Position numbers and translations under genes: made by a program
Assembly: GCF_030867095.1 (NCBI RefSeq)
Contig: NC_081828.1
Coordinates: 217,713,978 to 217,777,977 of the forward strand
Reading direction: 5' to 3'
Length of the DNA stretch: 64,000 bases
DNA from: Alligator mississippiensis
Lineage: Eukaryota; Chordata; Crocodylia; Alligatoridae
The notes under the pieces: model-generated
The model's database searches: none
What the model saw: the letters and a program-made list of their open reading frames with translations, nothing else
Told to the model about the DNA's origin: nothing
Shown: positions 51,061-62,600 of the stretch, one piece after another
Layout: every line of letters begins with the position of its first letter
Position numbering within the stretch: the first letter of the stretch is position 1

Positions 51061-54000
51061 TGGATGGGCTCATGTCCCTCTGTCCCAGCCTGGTGCCTCC
51101 CTCCCCTGAGACTCACCTCCCTTGGCAGCATGCAGGGCAGGAGCCACAAGCATCGGCTCCGTGCTCAGCAGCCGTCACAGCGGTGGGGAAGATGAAGAAG
51201 GGTTTGTAAGCAAAATGGAAAGCACGGTGAAAAGCAAAGTGCGTGTGAGAGCAGAAGATGAGACGCCAGGGAAATGGTGGCCGTGGCGTGGCTGGGGGTG
51301 GTCACGCTGATCGGGGGGCAGGGCGGGGGTTAGGTGCAGTGATGTCTATTTTCTACCCCAGGGATGTACCGGGGGTCTGTGCTTGGCTGATTGCCCCTGT
51401 TCCCCACTTTCCCTGCTGTGTGTCAGGGTGTTTTTAAGCTGCCCCAGAGGCTCCAGCCAAGGGTGGGGGCTGACTGGGTTGTGCTAATTGCTGCCTCGCA
51501 GCTCTGGCCTCTCTGCTCAGGCTCAGCCCCATCTCCACGTTTGGGGTCAGGAAGGATTTTTTCCCCATGGACAGACTGGCCGGGGTGGTGTTTGCCTTCC
51601 TCTAGTGGGGGTGTGCTCCTCAACCCAGGACCTCGGTGCATGTTGGCATTGCACAGATGCAGGACACGGGCTGCTGCAGCTCCCCCATGGCTTCGGTTCG
51701 GTTGGGATGTGGGGGCACTTGCAACACAACCCCCCCCCCCCCCCTTGGGACCGCACCCCGCCTCCAAAGCCCTCAGTCCTGGGGATCTTGGGGATGCCCC
51801 AGCCTGCCGCAGCTGGGGCTGATGCCAGGCCGGTAGGAGCTGCAGGGGGTGCATGGTATGTACACACACCTGCACGTGCACACACTTACACTCCCACTCT
51901 GTACTGCCGTGCTGCTCCGAGGAGGCCTGGCACCACTCCGGCCCCGTGCTTGGCCATTTTCAATTGTCCGTAAATACACTGAGGGCTTGCAAACCCCCAG
52001 GCGAAATGCCCCTGTTAGTGAGGGGAATGAACCCTCCGTACAAATCAGGCTGAAGACATCAGGCTGATTGCAGCTGCAGCTTGCAGGGAGGGCAAGGGGC
52101 AGCGGGAGCAGAGCAGCACCCATGGAGGTGGGGCACAGCACCCCAAGCTTTGTAGGGCTCGCGGACCCCCGTTCTCCCCTTCCAAGCCATGTGCTGTCAC
52201 TGGGACCCTTTCGCTGCCTCGGAGCTGGGGGCTCTCGGCGTTTCCAGGCTCCCGCTTTGTGGGCTCGAGGTCCCCTTGGGAAACGCCAGCTCTTCATTTT
52301 CACGCCTTTTGGGAGTACAGAAGAGCCCTAGAGCAACCCTGCTGCTGCTGAGCCTGCAGGCAGAGTGCTCGCGCCGTTCTGGGTGTATGGACAAGATGGT
52401 TTACTGGACATTTTACTGCTTATTAAATTAGTCTAGTGTCACTGTCTAAATATGTGAGCAAATCTTGCATGGTAGATTAGTCCAATGTGCTGTTTTCTAG
52501 CACCTGTAGCTACAGGTACTAGAAATCAGCACATTACACTAATGCACCAAAGTGCACGTGCAGATGCCGACCAGGAGCAAATTGCCACAGCAGATGGGGA
52601 GTGTTGTGGCAGCTCAGCAGGACACTGCTTGCCAGCCCTGTGGAGATAAGGACCAGCCCCCATGCCCCTGCCAGTCCTGGGCTGGCACCCAGCAGAGCCT
52701 GGAGCTGCCCCTGGGTGCTGCAGAGGGCAGAGCAGGAGCAGCCCTAAACTGAACTGCTCCCCATCAGGAGCAAATTTGCTCCCAGCAGCCACAGGTTCAG
52801 ATTGTTGCAGGGGCAGTTTAATGCACCTGAACTATCTGCACAGAAAATTCAGGCGCACTCATTGCACATATAGACGTGCCCTCTGGGTCCCTATTTGCAC
52901 TCCCTGGGTTTAGTGGGCAACTCCTGTTGGCCTGCCTCACAGTGCTGACATTGTGCGGCACCCCTGAAAGAAGCTCATGGCACCCCTGGGTGTCGTGGCT
53001 CCTGCTTGGGAATCGCTGCCCTGACAGCTGCTCACCTGGCACGTGCCAAGGCAGAGGGATGTGGCTCAAAGGGAGCAGCGGTGTGCTGGGATGGGGGCAG
53101 CAGGGACACAAGTGTGGGGGTGAGCTGCAGGATCACTAGGGCAGGGTGAGGGCTGTGGCGCTATCCCAGGCCTCTCTTCCCCAGCAGTGACACGCTGCAC
53201 AGCTTGATCCCAGGTAGCCAGGACCACAATGCATCTGTGGGGGAGGGAAGGGAATGGGGAACTAGCTCAGCTACTCAGCCCACGTCTCCAGGGGGCCCAC
53301 GTGCCATTCCCTGCAGTGCCTTGCCTTGGGCCACAGGGGCTTTCAGAGCCCCCCCCCAGAGCCAGCCCAGGCCCACTCCAGCAGGGCTACGGTACCAGGC
53401 AGCACATGGAGGCCATGACCTCCGTGCACAGAGCAGGGAGCTCGTCTCTTCCCCAACACATGCAGGAGGATCCTGTGAGCGATGCCAGGCTGGCCCCACA
53501 GCCCAGCGTTGTGTTCATCAGAGACCTGCAGGATGTGGGGCTGGGCAAATGGAGGTAGAAATACCCTTGCACTTGCATTTATTTTTTATGGACATTAAAA
53601 GCACGTCAGTAAAAAAAATTCCATGTCAGTAAAAAAAAAAATAATTCTTGGGTTGGCAACCGTGGCCAGGCCAGGCGTGAGGGAAGGCTGGGGTAGGAGG
53701 CTGTGAACAGATATCACATTGGTCCTGGGAGAAATCCGCTTGTCCTGGGAATACAGTGCCAGACATCCGCTGTGCCACTTCAAGTCCCCCTTGCCGTGTG
53801 GTGGAGCGATGTGCCAGTGCTTCCCAGGACACCCTGCTGTCCATCTGTACAGGCACCACGGTTCATTGCAGGAACAAGCCAGCCAGGGTGTGGGCTCTCA
53901 CCGGCCGGCTCCCTGCTGGCGAAGGAGCAGCAATGCAGCGCGGAAGGGTGACGTGTGTAAATGACCATGACACACGGTCATTTTTTTGATCTGGGCCAAA

Positions 54001-54195
54001 CCCGAGACAAATCAGGCAAATGAGACGTCTGCTTATAGCCTGAGTGACTCACCCACGACAGCTCAGGCCCCTCTGGGGATGGCCGGTGCTACGGCAGGGA
54101 AGGAGCAGAGCCCGGTTCGTACAGCACCAGGCACAGCCTGGGGGTTGGCTTTCCAGCGGCTCCCTCAAGAAATGCGACCTCACACTGGGGCCAAG
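51061..54195. other. Intergenic spacer between DHX30 and MAP4 3' ends
   Basis: No gene seen. Contents: a 15-base C run at 51730-51744, a 78-base palindrome, a hAT-like segment near 52925-53015 (GTGCGGCACCCCTGAAAGAAG ... GGGAATCGCTGCC) and A runs near 53610-53640. Confidence 0.5.
52471..52548. repeat. 78-base palindrome without loop
   Basis: Axis between 52509 and 52510 (GTAG|CTAC). The two 39-base arms pair at 33 positions, and the inner eight pairs are perfect. It could be the core of a MITE or a hairpin-forming site; no family recognised. Confidence 0.85.
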
Positions 54196-54212
54196 GTTGA
54201 ACATCTAGAAGC

Positions 54213-54218
54213 TTTATT
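54213..54218 (-). terminator. MAP4: Distal polyadenylation signal, minus strand
   Basis: TTTATT on the plus strand, so AATAAA on the minus strand (GAAATAAAGC). Expected cleavage is near 54195. Assignment to MAP4 is by position only. Confidence 0.5.
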
Positions 54219-54599
54219 TCAATCCTTTACAATAGTAAGAATCACAACGTCAAAAATCAGGAAATGCTGCTAATGGAGACAGTCGTACACAGCCCGAGAG
54301 GAGGGTGGAACAGAAAGGCAAAAGCAACCACGATGAACTCCCTCCCCGGTGGCGGCAAGAGGGGCAAACCCCCTGCCCCGTCCCACGCCTGTCGTCTCAG
54401 CCTTTACATCCATGCAAAACCTCCCCCCTCCCATCAGCGTCGCCCCCCACAGCACTGGGCCATCAGCACCACTCGACATTACAGCAAGAGCTGGTTGCAC
54501 GGTCGCGGCCGTGCGGGGTCGGCTCCGTGCTCCCCTCCAGCGTTAGGGGGAGTCTGCCCGACGAGAGGGGCTGGAGTGTCGGCATACTACGCCTACAAC

Positions 54600-54795
54600 A
54601 CAAAATCATAGTAATACTGAACACTGAGAGCGTCACACACACACTGAGCAGCCTCACAGCAGCCCTGCGAGGCAAGTATTATTCTCCCCATTTTGCAGAT
54701 GGGGGAACTGAGGCAGGGAAACAGAGTTGCCAAGACCAGAGGGAGCCAGGATTCGAACTCCAGGCTTCCTCGCTCCTGGCACCATGCCCAGACCA
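54600..54795 (+). mobile_element. MIR (CORE-SINE), well preserved core
   Basis: TATTATTCTCCCCATTTTGCAG, GGGGGAACTGAGGCAGGGAAAC, and AGCCAGGATTCGAACTCCAGG are near-consensus MIR core text in plus orientation. It lies antisense within the distal MAP4 3' UTR. Confidence 0.9.
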
Positions 54796-57700
54796 CGCCT
54801 GCCTCTGCATCCACCTCCTCTTCCAGTCTCCTTCCAGCCTTTCCCCACCACGTCCTCATCTCTGTACCTACGTGAAGGGGGAGCGGAGTCTGCAGGCAAC
54901 ACTGAGTGCTGAGGACGGGGGCCTGGTGAGTGGGTCACACGAGACACCAACCTGTTACTAAGTGAAATCGGTGAGAGAGAGACTCGTGTCGGCCAACGCC
55001 GAACCTAGAGCCCAGCTCGGCGCTGGAGGGGATCGGGGGTGCTGCTTGCTGCTGCCTTCCCACGGCAAACCTCCAGCTCAGCTTCTCCTGCTCTCCGGCA
55101 CCTCCCCGGTTCCCCAGGCCTGCAATGCCGAAAGGACGCCCACTGGCAGCCCGTGGCCCGGGTCCTTCTCCCTGGTGCCAACTGCACGAGTGGCACAAGG
55201 AAAGGGCTCTGAGCAGGAGACGCCTGCGGAGACCGTAGTGCCTGCCACAGGCCACCGTGCCCACGGGGCTGCTAGCCTAGCGCCCCGTCCACACCCCCTG
55301 CCCAGCACGGGCCTGAGGCAAGGAGCAGAGGGATGAAACCCCACTGGGGAGGCCGTGGCACCTGGAGGGCAGACCCAGAGCCCTGCCATGCCAGCTGCCA
55401 GCCCCAGGCTCCTGCCCCGCGGCCACGAGTCTGGGCACCCGTGTATTTGAATGTCCTTTGCTTGGCAAGGGAAGAAGCCCCCCGAGTGCTGCTGATGTCC
55501 CCGAGCTACAAGAGGATGCAGGGCCCCGGCATGCACGAGTCCACCAAGCTGCCACCGGCACCGAGAAGCCCTCTGCTCCTGCCAACGCCCCAATGTTTCC
55601 AGCTAGCGCACGCCCATGCTCAACACACGCACCGCTGCACGCCATGCCCCAACGCCATCCACACCGCTGCCCGCCCTCGCCACGTACTGCTTCAGCCAAC
55701 CACGGACCCCTCCATGCTGCGTCCGGCGCTGCCCGCAGGAACGCCATGGCACGGCCACCGTGGAGCTGCTCCTTGCCGACGGGGAGGCCGTCACGTTCCT
55801 GCGCAGACGGGCGCTTTGGGGGGTGACTACGCCCCAGCCGGCAGGAGTCGAGTCCACCGTGGCCCGGACATCCCCATGGGGCGTGCTCCTTGCAGCCCAC
55901 ACCTGCCTTCAACCAGGTCCCTGTGCTCCCGCACCCAACAGCCCCCTTGCTGCCCGCGCCGCGCCGCCACCTTGCCGATCCCAGAGACCCCGCGCCAAGC
56001 AACCCGCAGGGAGTGCTGGGGTTTGCGAGAGGAATCTCAGGCCGGGAACTTGCACGTACACACCTAATTCAAGCCGCACAGGGAATGTCTGACCTCGTCC
56101 TTGGACCACCCCGAGAGCCCCCAGTACTCTCCTGTCCTGCCAGCCCAGCCCGATTCACCTGGGACGCCAGGGCGCTGGGAGCCCTGCACGTGGACCGTTG
56201 CCCCGCACGCACAAGGAGGCAGCTGGAGGAAGCCTCCACCCCGGCCAGGAGTTGTGCCGACCCTGCTACCCCTGCCCTCGGCAGGGAAGAGCGATGGGAG
56301 CAAGGAGGTGACCTCGGGGTCGATAGTCTAATGACCGAAATGCCCCCTCGCTGTTACGGTCTCTGCCTAACTCCGCTTTCGCTCCCATCCCTCCGCGGGG
56401 AAGCAAGTCACGTCCACCGCAGGCTTCGCCCCGTTCCCGGGCGAGCAGCAGGTCCAGCTCTTTCTTTAAAACAAACACAAAAGATGGTTAAAACAGGAAA
56501 CCTCCTGACCTCCGGGATCCAGGCCTAGCTCGACTCAGCCCCACGCAGGCACAGAAGCGGAGGTCGGTCTGCGGCCGGGGCTGTAAGACGGCTCTGCACC
56601 GCGGCCCGGGCTCTTCTCCTAGACCCGCACCCCGTAAATTCGCCGGGTCACATCCTGGGGGGAGAAATGCACCATCCTTTGCAAAAAAAAAGAGGGTTTT
56701 GTTTCTGCAGCCATAAAACCTGAAGTGCGACGTTTCCACCTGCCCTCAGCACAAGCCTTCCCCACCACCCCCAGGGACCCCGGGGACCTCGAGGAGGCCC
56801 AGTGCTGCCCCGTGCTCCGAACCAAACGCCCCCGCGGCCTGCCAGCATCCCGCTTCCCTTTGCCGCGCTCGAGCCCAACCTGCCCGGCTGGGCCCTGCCT
56901 CAGAGCTGCCCCTGGTGCATCACCCGGAGCCGGCGTCTCGGTGCCCGGGGTTTCTTGCTGCCCCGGCCCACGGGGAGGCCTGTTCCAGGTGATGCGCGCC
57001 CACCCTCCTGTCACCCCGTCAAGCTGCCCGTCTCCGAGCAGACCCCGTTATTGCTTCGGGAAGCAAAGCCGACGCCGGAGACCTCCGACCCCCTCTACCA
57101 CCTTCTCTGCACTTCAAGTGTTGGCATCGGCAGGTTTCAAAGGACCGGCCGGTGTTTAAAATTTAGTAACCGAGGAAGAGGAAGCCTCAAAGAAGGGCAG
57201 TGATATATACACCCGCAGGCCACATGCAGGGGCGAGGGATGGTAAGAGCCAGCAGCTTCGGAGGGAGAGGGGCTGCGGCGGTGCCTCGGGCATCGCAACG
57301 CAGCGCCGCTCTCCCACCCGGGGCCGTGCTGGACGTCGAGGGCTCCTCGCCGGGCCGAGGGAGAGGGACAGCAAGCGCAGCCGCTCTGTGTCCTCCACCA
57401 CGGAGGCTGGGGAGCAGCTGCTTGGGTTTGAGAGACATGGCGCTGCCCTTGCTGCCTCCACCTGCAGCCCGGCTGGCACACCCGCGGAGCAAGCGCGAGG
57501 AGAGCAGACGGGGCGAGGGGGGACGAGGGTATTAGTGCTTTTCCGATGGCCCCCCTAGGGAATGGCGACAGAGGCAGGCAGCCACACCGCAGCCGAGCAC
57601 ACGGGCAGGCGAATGTGAGCAGCTTGGGTGCTTGTCCCTGGTCCTGGGATGAGTGTGCATGTGCAATGAAGGGAGGGGGAGAGGTGGGGGAGCGGTGTGA

Positions 57701-57833
57701 GGGCTGGGGTATATATAACCGCCCCGGTCAGGTGCAAATCTGCATTGCTTATCGAATTTCGCCTGGAGAGGAAAAAAGCACTTAACGCAACTAGCAGACC
57801 ACTTGGATGCCAACTAGCACACTTTAATGCCGT

Positions 57834-57839
57834 TTTATT
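57834..57839 (-). terminator. MAP4: Proximal polyadenylation signal, minus strand
   Basis: TTTATT on the plus strand gives AATAAA in the context TTTCTAATAAAACGG on the minus strand, about 1.8 kb after the MAP4 stop, similar to mammalian MAP4 3' UTR length. Another AATAAA lies at 58113-58118 (GTAAATAAACC). Confidence 0.6.
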
Positions 57840-59359
57840 AGAAATCATGCAAACTTTAATATAAAAATACAAGTGCAATAAGAGTCTTTGTGTGTAAATA
57901 CAGGCTCCGGGCGGTCGCGCCGGCGGCAGCTTCCCAAACAAGTATTCCCACCAGGCGGGGATGCCGCCACCACTGCCTCGCGGACCCCCAGTCCCACCCA
58001 GCCCAGCCCAGCCCGGCCGGCCCCCGGTGGAAGTCTGCCTCCAGCTACCTTTGATCCCAGTGTTTCGTTATCTGCTTGCTGCTTCGTGTTAGTTGGACTT
58101 GAGCGCACGAGGTTTATTTACAGTTCCTTTCTTTAGTGTTGTTCGCAACGTAAAACAAGGAGCTCGGACCACAACCCAGAACCCTCCAGAGCAAGGGCCG
58201 GCCCCCACCGCCTGCCGACCCGACCCGCGCCGCGCCAAGGCTCAGCCCCCCCGGCCCTCCGCAGACTTCCTGCTCCCCACTTTCTGGACGGGAGGCGGCT
58301 TCTCCGTTCTCCCGCCAGGTCTCGTCCCAGCCGGGTGATCGGGTCACCTGGCCCATCGTTGCCAACCTTTCCCTTGCCTCAACACACAGCCCGCGCTAAC
58401 CCGCGGCACCCTCGTGCAAGCAGCCTCGCGTCTCTCCCAGCCACCAGCCTCCGGCCAGCGAGCAGGGCGGTGGTTATCCGAGTTCATAAATAAACCGCCT
58501 TCCCCCTCGCAGGAGCTGCTGCACGGGCAGGTGCTGGAGCACCCACTGGGGCTGGCAACGCGACCCGCGGGGGCGCGCCAGGCACTCGTGCCCCGGCTCC
58601 CCGCGAAGTCAGCGCGGGGCCTGGTGGAACGGCTGCGGCAAGAGACTTCCCGCTAGCTTGTTCTCGTGCCCTTCCCTTCAGACATGGCTTATTCCCATGA
58701 ATTTGCTCCATTATTTTAAAATATTAAAAACAAACAAACAAAAAAATAAATCTCAACAATAAAGAAAAAAAGAAACCCAGTTACAATGGCTGGATATGTC
58801 GGTAAGAAGCCAGCACTGCAGCAGCGGTTAATGTCTTTACTCTCCTATGGTTAGGGGAAGAAGGGGAAAGAGAGAGCGAAACGGGGTGAGAGCGGGAAGG
58901 GAAGGGGCCGTAGCTTGAGAAATCATCAACACTGTCACGAAAAGAGTAAAAGGTGAAAGTCAACAGTTAAAACAGCCTAGCGTGTGTATGTACGTGTGTG
59001 TGTGATCTATACCGTCAGTCAATAGGAACAGCAGAAACTCAAGCAGCAAGGGGGACACAAAAAAAACCAACAAAAAAAGAGAGGAAGGTCACAGCTTTTC
59101 CCCATTAACTCCAGCCTGGCTGTGGCCCGCAGGCAGCGACGGAGCAAGGCTCAATGGCCCCCCGACCCAGGGCTGGCTTAAACACCCCTTCGGCTGACAG
59201 ATCCCCGGCCCCCTGTCCTGAAGGCAGAAGCCTGACCCTCGAGCTCGCCCTGAGAGCCGCCTCAGCGCAAGGACGTCGGGTGAAGAGAGGAGAGGGTGGC
59301 GCGGGACAGGGGGCGGCTGTCAGGACGATGGAGACCGAGGCAGCCTCCCCGAAAGGAAG

Positions 59360-59665
59360 CTAGCCCTGCTCGCGTGCGGTGCCCTTCCCCTCTAGAGCCA
59401 GGCGCCGGGTTAAGGGGGCCAAGCTGAGTCCCCCTGGGAGCGCGGTGGGGGGGGAGACTGGGGGAGTCACAAGCCTTGCTGAGAAAGCGCTGCAGAAAGG
59501 TCTTCTGCAAGGGGAGCCGGCTGGTGCAGTGGTGACGAGGCGGCGGCCGCGCCGCGCCGGGCGGAGGTGCTGCTGGGGAGGTTGGGGGTTGGCGACGACG
59601 GTGTCCGCTCCGTGGTCCGTGCGAGCCGTGGCCTTCTCACGGAACGTCAGCTGGTGGGGTTCAAT
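59360..59665 (-). CDS. MAP4: MAP4 final exon, two possible reading frames
   Basis: Acceptor TCGCTGCAG on the minus strand. After the 178-base exon (phase 1) the codons are AAT TGA, so the protein ends QIQET-N with the stop at 59661-59663. If that exon is skipped, the exon at 61569 joins in phase 0 and reads [24 protein letters not shown], closely matching tau [23 protein letters not shown]. It then continues with an unconserved Pro/Arg-rich tail to TAG at 59360-59362 (101 codons). Confidence 0.85.
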   Translation of the reverse strand: MEPHQLTFREKATARTDHGADTVVANPQPPQQHLRPARRGRRLVTTAPAGSPCRRPFCSAFSARLVTPPVSPPTALPGGLSLAPLTRRLALEGKGTAREQG

Positions 59666-62600
59666 CTGCAGCGACACAAGGGGGGGGGAGGGAGGGGACA
59701 GCAGAGGAGACACAGGCAGGGGGAGGGACAGGGGACGGAAGACGATACCAGAATGTCATCATTAGATGCCTGGAAAATAAAAGGCAATTTTCTCCATTAA
59801 ACATGAGGCGGCGGCAGCAGCGGCAGAGACATTGCTACAAACAAGCAGAGGCAAGCGGGGTGCTCGGGCACGGCCAGGCCACGGGGCGCTGCCACTCACT
59901 TGTTTCTTGTATCTGAGTGTCGAAGCTCTGACTGTCCCTTTGGTCACCACCACCCGCAGCCGCGGGCACAGCCGGCCCCACTCCGTTCTCCTGCGTGATG
60001 CCGCCCGCCTGGGGCACAGCCGCCGCTCCGTCCAGGGGGGCCACAGCTGGCAGCGCTGCCTCTTTGCTCTCCTCGGTCTACAACGAAACAATGGGATCGG
60101 GAAGGACAAGGATGAGTCGAGGGAGACGGATGTGGCGTGGAACGGAGACCGGGCTCTATCCCCCCCATGCTTGCCAACGTGAAGGGCTGTTCATGCAGCA
60201 GAGGCACCCTGCCCTCTGCCCCTCTTCTTGGGGTTGGACTAGATGACCCATGGAAGTCCCTTCAAGCCCTGCTCCTCTACGATTTCTTCCCCGAGCCTCA
60301 GTCCTTACAAACACGGCCATAGCCCTGGCTGATGGAAGCTGTGTGGGACTGGACAAGTCCCTGCATGTCCAAGAAAGAAGACCCAGATCCGGGGGCTCCC
60401 ACATCAGCCCCAACCAAAAGCAACACCTTTCTCAACTGGAAGCCGTGCTGCCTGCACGCTTGCAATAGAGCTAGGCTAGTCCGTGGGCAGGGTCGGTGGG
60501 AGAGCTGCTAGCTGCACGTGGGAATCCCACAGCAAGTCAGCCAGGGCTGGGCGTGACGGACGTCTGTGCGACCCGCACCCACCACTAATGCCACAGGTTG
60601 ACTCTCAACGGGCAGGAGCAGCCCTCAGCACGCTGCACTCAGGTCGTCAACGTGGCACCGGTCCATACAACCCACGGGCTGGAACAGGGGACTGCGAATA
60701 CACGTCTCCTACCTCTGCCTGAACCTAACAGCTGCTCAATGCCATTCGCCAGCCAAGCTCCCATTGCCCGGAAGCTAAAACCGACCCAAAAGGATTCCAG
60801 ATGCAATAGCGTTTTGAATTAAACCATGGGCACCGATGACCAATTGAAGAGGCAATCTCCAGCACCAGGTCGATAGGTGCTGCATCAGCCCGGGCACTGA
60901 CTATTAACACAAGGACGTTTTAGAGGACATATTCATACCCACATGCAGCCGTCTCCCCGTTACACAAACTCCAACATGCTGCCCCGAGATTCCCAGAGCA
61001 GAGCTGGGGGCATGGGATGCCACATCCCTATGGCAGAGAAGTGTACACTAAGGGCAGCAAGCCATGGGAAAGCAGGGACCTACTCTTCCTCGTGTGCAGA
61101 GGAAGGCTTGGAGCCAGCCAGCTCCTGCGAAGGATTCCCAGCTGCTGTGAAATCCCTACCAGAGCACCGCACACACACATCTCAGCAGCCCGGTGTGGGG
61201 AGAGTACTTTCGATTAGCGGCAGTGGCTCCGAGAAGACAGACAGTTATGCACACACACAGCTTGGACTCGCGAGCTCCTACTCCATCAATCGCCACCATG
61301 GAGGGAGGGGGGCTGGAAGGCAGGTTTCCCCTGCACTCATGCCACCCCGGGCCTGACTATGGATCTAGTGCAGAAGGTTTTGCATGGTGCTGGCATCACT
61401 AGGGTCGGGGTGGGCTGCGCCCTGGAGGGGGTCCAGCAGCAGACTGCTCGAAGTGGAGCCTGGGCTCGCAGCTCCTGCCCCGGTCAGGGTGGTGATGGGC
61501 AGGAACGAGACAAGGAGGTGGAAGGAGCTCGAGGCCCGCCTGGCTGCGGGTCAGCACGTGGCACCCACCTTCACCGGGCCTTCAGTGGGGGTTTGCCCCG
61601 CGCTGTCCACGGAGCCCACCTTCCCCTGCGGTTTCTCCTTGAAGTTCAGCTTCTGGTTCTCAGTCTTGATGTCTCCTCCCCCTGCAGCGAGAGCGGGAAA
61701 CTCAAACATCTGCTGGCTTCAGAGCTGGGGGTGCTCAGAGCACATTAAGTTGATCCAGGCCTGCCCTGGTCCCCCTTCCCCATCACCAGTCAGCCCACAG
61801 GTTCCTCTGGAGGCCAGGGAAACAATGCCCATGCCTCAGCCTTTCACCAACTCTGGCCCGGGCTCAAATCTGATCCCTGCCAAGACAGGGACCTGGAGGC
61901 CTCCCTCTGTGCAGACAAAGCCACGGTGGAACCAAACGTGACTTCCAGAATCAGACCTTAGAGCAAAAACTGGCTCAGAGAAAGCCAAGGGTCAAGAGAA
62001 GTGCATCGAAGCAGCGCACGAAAAACCTGCTGTCACCACCACCTGCAATCCTCATCCCCAACACGCTCCTTCAAAGGGGCTGAAAGGTCGAGATCAAGCA
62101 GCCTGACATGGTGGGCTGCTAACCCCAGCTGTCCTCTTGCATCTGCCTCTGCCCCGTGGCCAAGTCTGCAACCTCAACTCTCTTCTGCAGGGGTCTGCAA
62201 ATGGCCTGAAGCCTGGCCTTCGGGGTGCCTGAGCTGAACTGCACTCCCTTTCCCTTCCCCCCTCTGCCAGCTGCAGCGGAGGAGCTGCCTTCACAGACCA
62301 CCACTGCCGGGGGCAGAAAGACGTGTCCCATTCGGCCAGACCCCAGTGCCCGCAGTGCAATCCGTGCCGTGACCCCACGGCGCAGCCGATACGGAGGGGA
62401 GGCCCCTCCAGTCCCGAGGCTGGGTGCCCTAATCTTAGCAGGTGGCCACAAGAGTGACCTGGTGTTTCTGCCAAGCGCTGACTGAACTCAGTCAGCAACC
62501 TGTGGCCCACAGGCTGGATCTGGGCCACGGAGCCGGGGCTTCAGCCACGCTCGGCAATGGGGGCTGCAGCTAGGGGCTTTCCCGTGCCGCACAGGCCCCG

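Larger units (their letters stand above)
54196..59659 (-). other. MAP4: MAP4 3' UTR (maximum extent)
   Basis: Noncoding sequence from the MAP4 stop codons down to the most distal plausible polyadenylation signal. Three AATAAA signals on the minus strand would give UTRs of roughly 1.5, 1.8 and 5.4 kb. Part of the interval (59360-59659) is coding in the alternative tail frame. The far part contains a MIR. Whether the distal site is used cannot be told from sequence. Confidence 0.55.
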
